From NCBI GenBank assembly GCA_002427975.1, contig DIZT01000340.1, positions 20,241 to 27,895 of the forward strand: a stretch of 7,655 nt of DNA. The letters are read 5' to 3'. The translations under genes were made by a program, and so were the position numbers. Each line of letters opens with the position of its first letter. Position 1 is the first letter of the stretch. Below are positions 1-5,501 of this stretch, piece by piece. The notes beneath the pieces are model-generated. The model did not search any database. It saw nothing but the letters and a program-made list of their open reading frames with translations, and was not told the origin of the DNA. This DNA comes from Micrococcaceae bacterium UBA6021. GTDB taxonomy: Bacteria; Actinomycetota; Actinomycetes; Actinomycetales; Micrococcaceae.

Positions 1-990
1 TGGGCGCTGGCCCTGGTCTTTATGGTGGCGTTTACCGCCATCAACCTGACAGGAGTCAGGAACTTCGGCGAGTTCGAGTTCTGGTTCGCCATCCTGAAGG
101 TTGCCGCCATCGTGGTGTTCCTGGCGGTGGGCGCCGCACTGCTGCTGGGGATCCTTCCCGACGTGGCATCCCCCGGCCTGGCCAACATCACCACTGATTT
201 CGCTCCTGCGGGGCTTGGCGGAATCGCCACGGCGCTGTTCGTGGTGATCTTCGCGTTCGGCGGGACCGAGATCGTGGCCGTGGCCGCCGCGGAAACCGAG
301 GACCCCGAACACAGCGTGGGCAGAGCAATCCGGACAGTCGTGTGGCGCATCCTGGTCTTCTACATCGGATCCGTCTTTGTCATCGCGGCGGTCCTGCCCG
401 TCACCTCCGACGGCCTCGCATCCCCGTTTGCCGGCGTGCTCGACGCAGCCCGGATCCCCGGTGCCGGCACGGCAATCACCCTCGTCGCCGTCGTCGCGCT
501 TCTCTCCGCGCTGAACGCCAATCTCTACGGCGCGTCCCGCATGGTGTATTCGCTCGCCGAACGCGGCGAGGCTCCCCGCTTCCTGGCCAGGCTCAGCGGC
601 ACCAGCGTGCCGATGCTGGCGGTAGGCGTCTCCGTGGCGTTCGGTTTCATCGCCACGGTCCTTGAACTCCTGTTCCCGGACCGGATCCTGCCTGCCCTGT
701 TCCAGCTGGTCGGGTCCACGTGCCTGGTGGTCTGGGGCACTGCCCTGGTTTCGCAGCTCATTCTCCGACGACGCGCGGACCGTTCCGGGACACCCCTGTC
801 CTTGCGCATGAAGGGCTTCCCGGGCCTGACAATCTTCGGGCTGGTATTGCTCGGCGTGATCTTCGCCGTGGGCTTCAGCGCCGAGAGCAGCCGCAGTCAG
901 CTGTTCAGCACCATCGCCCTCATCGCGGGGCTCGCTGCGGCCTGCTGGCTCGGCGCCCGGCTCACGAACTCCCGCCGCACCCCCAAGTAG
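1..990 (+). CDS. Amino-acid permease, APC superfamily (AAT type), 5'-truncated by window edge
   Basis: Integral membrane transporter that probably imports an amino acid by cation symport; the substrate cannot be told from sequence. The reading frame is open from base 1 to the TAG at 988-990, giving 329 residues. Full-length relatives have roughly 450-480, so about the first four membrane spans lie outside the window. Visible family signatures are GVRNFGEFEFWFAILKVAAI near residue 18, FAFGGTEIVAVAAAETEDPE near residues 84-103 (the APC consensus loop) and LNANLYGASRMVYSLAERG near 170-188. Around eight hydrophobic segments alternate with short loops, and the tail is basic (SRRTPK). An internal ATG at 22 is not the true start, because family sequence continues upstream of it. 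A large hairpin follows the stop immediately, so this gene is probably transcribed separately from the operon downstream. Family assignment is firm; a specific substrate is not. Confidence 0.9.
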   Translation, partial: WALALVFMVAFTAINLTGVRNFGEFEFWFAILKVAAIVVFLAVGAALLLGILPDVASPGLANITTDFAPAGLGGIATALFVVIFAFGGTEIVAVAAAETEDPEHSVGRAIRTVVWRILVFYIGSVFVIAAVLPVTSDGLASPFAGVLDAARIPGAGTAITLVAVVALLSALNANLYGASRMVYSLAERGEAPRFLARLSGTSVPMLAVGVSVAFGFIATVLELLFPDRILPALFQLVGSTCLVVWGTALVSQLILRRRADRSGTPLSLRMKGFPGLTIFGLVLLGVIFAVGFSAESSRSQLFSTIALIAGLAAACWLGARLTNSRRTPK

Positions 991-991
991 G

Positions 992-1037
992 TCGCATTTA
1001 ACGTCGCCATTCCGCTCCATAGCGACGTTAAATGCGA
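992..1037. repeat. Perfect 16-bp inverted repeat (hairpin), terminator or dispersed palindrome
   Basis: TCGCATTTAACGTCGC at 992-1007 is exactly reverse-complementary to GCGACGTTAAATGCGA at 1022-1037, with a 14-nt loop. Beyond a 5-nt internal bulge the stem resumes: CCCAA at 982-986 pairs with TTGGG at 1043-1047, so the longer fold encloses the permease stop codon. No T-run follows, so it is not a classic intrinsic terminator, although actinobacterial terminators often lack the U tail. The AT-containing core (ATTTAACGT) is unlike the flanking GC-rich coding DNA, which suggests a repeat element that arrived as a unit. The pairing is seen directly; the role as transcript end or mobile palindrome is inferred. 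Confidence 0.75.
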
Positions 1038-1151
1038 GTCAGTTGGGTGGGGACAGAAAACCCGGCGGCGGCTGGAACTGTACAAATTGTGAAGCCGCGG
1101 GCCCTGATGCGGGACAGTTTTTGGCAGTCTGGCCAGCCTTCGCTGTGCTGA

Positions 1152-1180
1152 TTGCCCACGCATCCGGCGGTGACTAGGGT
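1152..1180 (+). promoter_or_regulatory. Promoter of the 2-oxoacid dehydrogenase operon, predicted leaderless
   Basis: TTGCCC at 1152-1157 is a -35-like hexamer and TAGGGT at 1175-1180 is a good actinobacterial -10 (TANNNT), separated by exactly 17 nt. The ATG at 1188 lies 7 nt after the -10 box, where transcription should begin, so the mRNA would have little or no leader. This also argues that the in-frame TTG at 1152 is a promoter element and not a start codon. Confidence 0.55.
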
Positions 1181-1184
1181 CACA
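1169..1184. promoter_or_regulatory. CRP/GlxR-like palindrome overlapping the -10 box (candidate operator)
   Basis: GGTGACTAGGGTCACA matches nine of ten half-site positions of the CRP-family consensus TGTGA-N6-TCACA, and its core GTGAC-TAGG-GTCAC is a perfect dyad. It sits directly on the -10 hexamer, a position where a bound protein would block RNA polymerase. Part of the match is forced by the -10 sequence itself, so chance cannot be excluded. No CRP-family gene is in the window. Confidence 0.35.
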
Positions 1185-1187
1185 GGC

Positions 1188-2237
1188 ATGGACACACTTC
1201 CTCCGCCGGCATCCGGCAACGAAACGGCGCCTCTGAACCCCGGCCAGCTCCGCGAACTGTATTCGCTCATGGTGGCCGTCCGGCACCTGGACACCTCCGC
1301 CGTCGCCTGGCAGCGGCAAGGCATCATCCCCGGCTATGCCCCCGAACTGGGCCAGGAAGCAGCCCAGGTGGGCAGCGGCTACGCCGTGGACCTGTCCCGC
1401 GACTTTGTCTTCCCCACGTACCGGGAAATGGGCGTGGCCCGCGCCATGGGCGTGGACATGGTTGCCTACATGGCCACCCACAAAGCCACGTGGCATGGCG
1501 GCCTCTACGATCCCCTGGAATCCCGGCTCGCGCCGATCCAGGCCGTGGTGGCCGGCTCCGTGCTTCACGCCGTCGGGTGGGCGCACGGCCAAACCCTGGC
1601 TGCCGCCCCCGGTGACGAAACAGGCGTGGCCCTGAGCTACTTCGGCGACGGCGCCTCATCCCAGGGCGACGTCCACGAGGCCATGAATTTCGCGGCCATC
1701 CTGAAGGCACCGGTGGTGTTCTTCGTCCAGAACAACGGCTGGGCAATCTCAGTGCCCACCGAACGCCAGGTGGCCGGCGGCTCAGTGGCCGCCCGCGCCG
1801 AGGGCTATGGCATCCCCGCCGTCCAGGTTGACGGCAACGATGTGGTGGCCGTCCTGGAGGCCACCCGTCGGGCGCTGGCACACTGCCGGGCCGGGAAGGG
1901 TCCCGTCCTCCTCGAGGCCATGACCTACCGCCGCGGCCCGCATTCCACCTCTGATGACCCGGGCCGCTACCGCACGCTTGAGGAAGAGCACGACGGCGGA
2001 GGCCAGGATCCGCTGGAACGCTTCCGTCAGGTCCTGCTCGCCGGCGGCGTCGCCGATGAGGAGTTCTTCGCCGCCGCCCTCGCGTCCGCCAAGGCGGAAG
2101 AGGAACAGATCCGGGAGGACCTCCAGGCTTTGGGTCCCCGCCCCGGCAGCGAAATGTTCAGCATGGTGTTCCAGGAAATCACGCCCGGTCTGCAGGCCCA
2201 GGCTGCCAACTGGCGGAAGGAGTCCGAGCATGTCTAA
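1188..2237 (+). CDS. 2-oxoacid dehydrogenase E1 component, alpha subunit (BCKDH/PDH type)
   Basis: Thiamine-diphosphate-dependent subunit that, with E1 beta, decarboxylates a 2-oxoacid and passes the acyl group to a lipoyl domain. It is 349 residues, a normal length for the family. The ThDP/Mg-binding motif starts at GDGASSQGD (153-161) and ends at the NN pair 182-183. GQEAAQVGSG (55-64) and FVFPTYRE (73-80) are typical E1 alpha segments. The HSTSDD loop (252-257) followed by YR resembles branched-chain E1 alpha, in contrast to the GHSxSD form common in acetoin dehydrogenases. ATG 1188 is chosen because a -10 box ends 7 nt before it and the segment 1152-1187 holds promoter elements; TTG 1152 and GTG 1170 are in-frame alternatives. 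It is the first gene of a four-gene operon and its stop overlaps the next start by 8 nt. A bkdA or pdhA homologue is equally plausible; the actual substrate is not determined. Confidence 0.93.
   Translation: MDTLPPPASGNETAPLNPGQLRELYSLMVAVRHLDTSAVAWQRQGIIPGYAPELGQEAAQVGSGYAVDLSRDFVFPTYREMGVARAMGVDMVAYMATHKATWHGGLYDPLESRLAPIQAVVAGSVLHAVGWAHGQTLAAAPGDETGVALSYFGDGASSQGDVHEAMNFAAILKAPVVFFVQNNGWAISVPTERQVAGGSVAARAEGYGIPAVQVDGNDVVAVLEATRRALAHCRAGKGPVLLEAMTYRRGPHSTSDDPGRYRTLEEEHDGGGQDPLERFRQVLLAGGVADEEFFAAALASAKAEEEQIREDLQALGPRPGSEMFSMVFQEITPGLQAQAANWRKESEHV
2215..2222 (+). promoter_or_regulatory. Strong Shine-Dalgarno fixing the E1 beta start
   Basis: GGAAGGAG lies 7 nt upstream of ATG 2230, inside the end of the E1 alpha gene. 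It supports translation starting at 2230, ahead of the tandem repeat, and not at the internal ATG 2323. The internal ATG has only a GGTGG (2313-2317) before it. Confidence 0.65.
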
Positions 2238-3306
2238 CTCGGTTCTTGGATTTCGACAAGCTCACTCACCGGAGGGGCAAGCTCACTCACCGGAGGGGCA
2301 GGCTCACTCACCGGTGGCCGTGATGTCCATGCAGCAGGCCTTGAACCGCGCCCTGGACGAGGTCCTCGCGGAAAACGCCAAGGCCGTCATCTTCGGCGAG
2401 GACTGCGGCCGGCTCGGCGGTGTCTTCAGGATCACGGACGGCCTGCAGGCAAAATACGGCGAAGCACGGGTCTTCGATACACCGCTGGCAGAGTCAGGCA
2501 TCCTGGGCATGTCCGTGGGCCTGGCGATGGCCGGTTTCCACCCGATTCCCGAGGTGCAGTTCGACGGCTTCGCCTACCCGGCCATCAACCAGATCGTGTG
2601 CCAGATCGGCCGGATGAACTACCGAAGCCGCGGCACTCTGCCGATGCCCATCACCCTGCGCGTACCCAGCTTCGGCGGCATCCGCGCCCCCGAACACCAC
2701 GGCGAATCACTCGAGGCCCTCTTCGCCCACGTACCGGGCCTGAAGGTGGTGTCGCCGTCGAACCCGCACGAGGCGTACCACCTCCTCAAGTACGCAGCCT
2801 CCCGCCCGGATCCGGTGATCTTTATGGAGCCGAAGTCGCGCTACTGGCAAAAGGGTGAGGTTGGGCTCGCCAACGCCGATGCGGGCGGCGGCTCCCCCAC
2901 CGGCGCGAAGGTCATGCGTGCAGGCCGCCACCTCACGCTCGTGGCGTGGGGTGCCATGGTGGCGCGCTGCCTGCAGGTGGCCGAACTGGCGGCCGAGGAC
3001 GGCGTGGACATTGAGGTCCTGGACGTGCGCTGGCTCAAGCCCATCGACGCCCAGGCACTGGTGACGTCCGTGGGAAAGACGCGGCGCGCCGTCGTCGTCC
3101 ATGAAGCCCCGCTGACCTCCGGCCTGGGCGCGGAGGTGGCGCAACTGATCACCCAGGGCTGCTTTGACACCCTCAAGGCACCGGTGGAGCGCGTGACGGG
3201 CTTCGATGTCCCGTATCCGTCCGGTGACCTCGAAGACGAATACATCCCCAACGTTGACCGGATCCTTAGCGGGATCCAGCGAGTATTGGAGTACCGCCGT
3301 GGCTGA
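2230..3306 (+). CDS. 2-oxoacid dehydrogenase E1 component, beta subunit, with repeat-extended N-terminus
   Basis: Partner of E1 alpha in the alpha2-beta2 decarboxylase; 358 residues. Conserved pieces are IFGEDCG (54-60), DTPLAESG (83-90, containing the Glu that activates ThDP in this family), EVQFDGFAYPAINQI (108-122), EHHGESLEALFAH (155-167, active-site histidines) and the C-terminal domain with EVLDVRWLKPIDAQ (262-275) and HEAPLTSGLGAEV (291-303). The family core begins at about MSMQQALNRAL (residue 32). Residues 10-30 before it are a tandem heptapeptide, QAHSPEG twice then QAHSPVA, with no counterpart expected in the family. Start ATG 2230 has a strong Shine-Dalgarno and overlaps the E1 alpha stop (ATGTCTAA). 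An internal start at ATG 2323 would remove the repeat. The stop overlaps the next GTG start by 8 nt. The decarboxylase role is firm; substrate specificity is open. Confidence 0.93.
   Translation: MSNSVLGFRQAHSPEGQAHSPEGQAHSPVAVMSMQQALNRALDEVLAENAKAVIFGEDCGRLGGVFRITDGLQAKYGEARVFDTPLAESGILGMSVGLAMAGFHPIPEVQFDGFAYPAINQIVCQIGRMNYRSRGTLPMPITLRVPSFGGIRAPEHHGESLEALFAHVPGLKVVSPSNPHEAYHLLKYAASRPDPVIFMEPKSRYWQKGEVGLANADAGGGSPTGAKVMRAGRHLTLVAWGAMVARCLQVAELAAEDGVDIEVLDVRWLKPIDAQALVTSVGKTRRAVVVHEAPLTSGLGAEVAQLITQGCFDTLKAPVERVTGFDVPYPSGDLEDEYIPNVDRILSGIQRVLEYRRG
2257..2319 (+). repeat. Three 21-bp tandem repeats inside the E1 beta gene
   Basis: Units are 2257-2277, 2278-2298 and 2299-2319. The first two are identical; the third differs at its third base and near its end. 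Each begins CARGCTCACTCACCGG. The period is a multiple of three, so the frame stays open and encodes QAHSPEG, QAHSPEG, QAHSPVA. The first unit is preceded by TTTCGA, forming TTTCGACAAGCTCA, which resembles a dispersed intergenic repeat I know from Arthrobacter and related genomes (TTTCGACAAGCTCAACCACC). Repetition and frame are seen directly; the relation to the dispersed element is from memory. Confidence 0.9.
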
Positions 3307-3628
3307 AATTTCATTCCCGCTCCCGGACCTCGGCGAGGGCCTGATCGAGGCGACCGTGCTGGAATGGCTGGTTTCGCCCGGCGATCAGGTGGAACGCAAC
3401 CAGCCGCTGGTGGAGGTGGAAACCAGTAAATCCGCAGTTGAACTGCCCAGTCCGCAGGCAGGTAAAGTGGTGCGTACCTTCGGTGGGGCAGGCGACAGGA
3501 TCACAGTCGGCGAACCCCTGATCGTGTTCGAGGTGCCGGACAACACTGCCGGAATCGTGGGTACGGTCCCGAAGGATGAGGCACCGACGCGCCGGGTCCG
3601 CCTGAGCGCCGTACTTGATGAGGACTGA
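3299..3628 (+). CDS. Free-standing lipoyl-domain protein (E2-like, lacks binding and catalytic domains)
   Basis: Predicted lipoate-carrying swinging-arm protein that would accept the acyl group from E1. It is 109 residues. A complete biotinyl/lipoyl domain occupies about residues 3-79: FPLPDLGEGLIEATVLEW at the front, the lipoylation loop ETSKSAVELPSP with Lys44 as the modified residue, and VGEPLIVFEVPD at the end. A complete E2 is usually about 400 or more residues, with a peripheral-subunit-binding domain and an acyltransferase core carrying HxxxDG; none of that follows here. The tail after the domain (80-109, containing RRVRLSAVLDED) looks like a short E2 linker that simply ends at the TGA. 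GTG 3299 has GGAG 7 nt upstream and overlaps the E1 beta stop, so translation is probably coupled. The downstream frame shows no lost E2 core. It could be a split E2 half that works with the hydrolase after it, or a truncated E2 served by an acyltransferase elsewhere. Confidence 0.9.
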   Translation: MAEISFPLPDLGEGLIEATVLEWLVSPGDQVERNQPLVEVETSKSAVELPSPQAGKVVRTFGGAGDRITVGEPLIVFEVPDNTAGIVGTVPKDEAPTRRVRLSAVLDED

Positions 3629-3632
3629 CACG

Positions 3633-4460
3633 ATGAGCGGCAGGCACACCGGCGAGATGCATTCCCACACCGTTGAGGGCACCGACCCCCAGCTCTATGT
3701 GGAGGTGCACGATCCTGCCTCGGATGCCGGGCTGCGGCCCGTCCTGCTGCTCCACGGTTTCTCCTCTTCCAGCAAACTCAACTGGCACGACACCGGCTGG
3801 GTGGCGGCCCTGCTCGAGGCGGGCCGCCGCATCATCACCGTGGATCTGCCAGGTCACGGCCGCAGCGGCGCCCCCGAGGACATGGACTCCTACTCCCCCA
3901 GCCGGATCCGTGCGGATCTCCTGCAGATAGCGTTCGACGCCGGCGTGCGGCCATTGCACGACGGTGACCCCGCCAGCGGGGTGGACGTTGTGGGCTATTC
4001 GCTGGGTGCCCGGCTCGCCTGGGAATTCGGCGCCACCCAGCCCGAGATCGTCCACCGCCTGGTCCTGGGCGGACCGAACATCGCCGATCCGCTGGCTGCC
4101 TTCGACCTCATCGCCGCCCAGCACTACCTCGCCGACGGAACCCCCATCGCCGACGAGTCCACGGCGGGCCTGCTCAAGATGGCCATGCTCCTGCCGAGCA
4201 ACAACATCTTCGCGCTGCTGTCCCTGGTGGATGCCATCAAGGCCGAACCCTTCGACCCTGCCGAAGCCGTTCCGCACATGCCCATGCTTCTGGTGGCCGG
4301 CGACCAGGATGAACGTGCGGCCACCATGCCGCAGCTTGCCGAACTCGGAATCCGGGCAGGGTCCATGGCTGAACAGCTGACGTTGCCCGGGCGGAACCAC
4401 GCCAACGCCATCACCAGCCGGGCGTTCAAACAGGGCGCCATCGCTTTCCTGGGTGTCTGA
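3633..4460 (+). CDS. Alpha/beta-fold hydrolase, fourth gene of the dehydrogenase operon
   Basis: 275-residue cytosolic alpha/beta hydrolase. The oxyanion-hole motif is LLLHGF (38-43), followed by the strand-turn VDLPGHGRSGAP (70-81). The nucleophile elbow is GYSLGA with Ser123. The acid is Asp224 or Asp226 in VAGDQDE, and the base is His256 in GRNHAN. The triad therefore looks complete, so it should be catalytic. No signal peptide is seen. ATG 3633 is chosen because GAGGA (3620-3624) stands 8 nt before it; TTG 3615 and ATG 3618 in frame have no ribosome site. It follows the lipoyl gene by 4 nt. In AcoC-type acetoin dehydrogenase E2 proteins a lipoyl domain is fused to an alpha/beta hydrolase, and the combined size here (109 + 275) is close to theirs. 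I infer an acyltransfer or thioesterase role on acyl-dihydrolipoyl; an unrelated esterase or lactonase carried in the operon is also possible. Confidence 0.88.
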   Translation: MSGRHTGEMHSHTVEGTDPQLYVEVHDPASDAGLRPVLLLHGFSSSSKLNWHDTGWVAALLEAGRRIITVDLPGHGRSGAPEDMDSYSPSRIRADLLQIAFDAGVRPLHDGDPASGVDVVGYSLGARLAWEFGATQPEIVHRLVLGGPNIADPLAAFDLIAAQHYLADGTPIADESTAGLLKMAMLLPSNNIFALLSLVDAIKAEPFDPAEAVPHMPMLLVAGDQDERAATMPQLAELGIRAGSMAEQLTLPGRNHANAITSRAFKQGAIAFLGV

Positions 4461-4504
4461 TCCCTGAGTGTGGGATCCCTGACAGGAGTTTCATAGCGCC
4501 CGCA

Positions 4505-4510
4505 TAGGTT
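4505..4510 (+). promoter_or_regulatory. Possible -10 box for the serine hydrolase gene
   Basis: TAGGTT fits the TANNNT pattern and would start transcription near 4516-4518, giving a leader of about 12-14 nt to ATG 4530 or none to TTG 4518. No good -35 stands 16-18 nt upstream; CTGACA at 4479-4484 is 20 nt away. Weak support. Confidence 0.3.
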
Positions 4511-4529
4511 CCACTGCTTGGATCGGGAG

Positions 4530-5411
4530 ATGCACGATCCTTCCCAGCGGTGCGCCCGCCGCACGTCGGCCGCCATACGCCGCCGTTCCGTCCTGGTTGC
4601 CGCCGCCGCTTTCCTCGCCGTAGTCCTGATCGCTTCCGTCTACACGCTGGCCCATGCCCTGCCTTGGCAGGGAGCGGCTTTGCGCACCTCGACAGGCGTT
4701 GGCACCCGCACAGCCTCCGCCCGGATTGACGCGGGTCTGGACGCAGCCATCGAAGCCATCATCGGCGCCAACAGCCAGTACCAGGTGGGTGTTGCGCTGA
4801 TGGATACCGCCGGCGGAGACCTGCACCAGTACGGCGTGGAGGAACCGTTCCAGGCGGCGAGCACGGCCAAGATCCTGACCGCCGCGGCTTACTACCGTCT
4901 GGTGGAGGAGGGTTTGGCGTCGCTCGATGATCCGCTGGGCGCCTTCACCTCGGGGTTCCAGATCCAGGCGATGGTCCAGGACAGCAACAACGATTCGTGG
5001 AGCCTGTTGATGGACGCCGTCGGCCATTCCGAACTCTCGGAGTACGCCGCCTCCATCGACGTCTCGTACGACCCCGAGGTGAACACGCTCTCGACCGCCG
5101 ACATGGCCCATATCCTTGCGGAACTGTTCGAGGGCCGGCTCCTCAACCCGGAGCATACGGAGCAGCTGCTGTCCTACATGCAGAACACGAACTATGAGTA
5201 CCTGATTCCGGCCGCGGTCCCTGACGGCGTCACCGTCTTCCACAAATACGGGCTCCTCGACGACGAACTCCACGACGCCGCCATCCTTTCCATGTCCGCC
5301 GGCAGCTACGTGCTGGTGATCTACACGAAGGGCACCGGTCTGAGCGACATCCCCCAGCGGACGGCGGTGATCCAGGACATCACCAAGGCCGTTACCGCCG
5401 CCCTTTCCTGA
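4530..5411 (+). CDS. Serine hydrolase related to class A beta-lactamase, membrane-anchored or exported
   Basis: 293 residues from ATG 4530 (297 from TTG 4518, also possible). A basic stretch (CARRTSAAIRRR, 8-19) precedes a single hydrophobic helix at about 20-43, so the enzyme is an exported or signal-anchored extracytoplasmic protein; no lipobox cysteine is seen. Penicillin-recognising fold motifs appear in order: STAK (Ser111 nucleophile, Lys114), SNN (152-154, the SxN motif) and HKYG (238-241) where KTG is usual. The DPEVN stretch (181-185) could match the omega-loop EPELN of class A enzymes, which would put Asp where the deacylating Glu normally is. That would suggest a slow hydrolase, a DD-peptidase-like enzyme or a penicillin-binding protein more than a resistance enzyme. 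Neither start has a well-placed Shine-Dalgarno: GGGAG touches ATG 4530. It is 69 nt past the hydrolase stop and may have its own promoter. Confidence 0.85.
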   Translation: MHDPSQRCARRTSAAIRRRSVLVAAAAFLAVVLIASVYTLAHALPWQGAALRTSTGVGTRTASARIDAGLDAAIEAIIGANSQYQVGVALMDTAGGDLHQYGVEEPFQAASTAKILTAAAYYRLVEEGLASLDDPLGAFTSGFQIQAMVQDSNNDSWSLLMDAVGHSELSEYAASIDVSYDPEVNTLSTADMAHILAELFEGRLLNPEHTEQLLSYMQNTNYEYLIPAAVPDGVTVFHKYGLLDDELHDAAILSMSAGSYVLVIYTKGTGLSDIPQRTAVIQDITKAVTAALS

Positions 5412-5462
5412 CTCCACGGCGCAGGGCGACAGGATCCCGCATCCCGGCACGGCGGCAGAAGG

Positions 5463-5468
5463 TACGCT
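5463..5468 (+). promoter_or_regulatory. Possible -10 box for the phosphoribosyltransferase-IclR pair
   Basis: TACGCT matches TANNNT and lies about 33 nt before the ribosome binding region in the 90-nt gap after the serine hydrolase. No recognisable -35 was found at the expected distance. The ribosome site GGAGAGGGG (5490-5498) stands directly upstream of ATG 5502. Confidence 0.3.
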
Positions 5469-5501
5469 GGTGACAGGGCCGAAAATGCCGGAGAGGGGCC
5501 A

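Noticed and set aside
1082..1090. ACAAATTGT dyad upstream of the E1 operon as a regulator site
   Set aside because: Only four base pairs per half around one centre base, with no extension; likely by chance.
897..1592. Minus-strand open frame of about 231 codons spanning the permease end, the intergenic region and E1 alpha
   Set aside because: It crosses the hairpin and promoter and is antisense to a well-supported E1 alpha; its sequence is low in recognisable structure.
1954..2229. Upstream extension of the E1 beta frame into the E1 alpha gene
   Set aside because: The frame happens to be open, but the extension is arginine-rich shadow sequence within E1 alpha and ATG 2230 has a strong ribosome site.
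2257..2319. Short direct repeats considered as a CRISPR array
   Set aside because: Units are contiguous without spacers, have a 21-bp period, and are in frame within a gene.
3501..4400. Minus-strand open frame of about 299 codons opposite the lipoyl and hydrolase genes
   Set aside because: No domain or hydrophobic pattern, and both plus-strand genes beneath it have clear motifs; it is a shadow frame.
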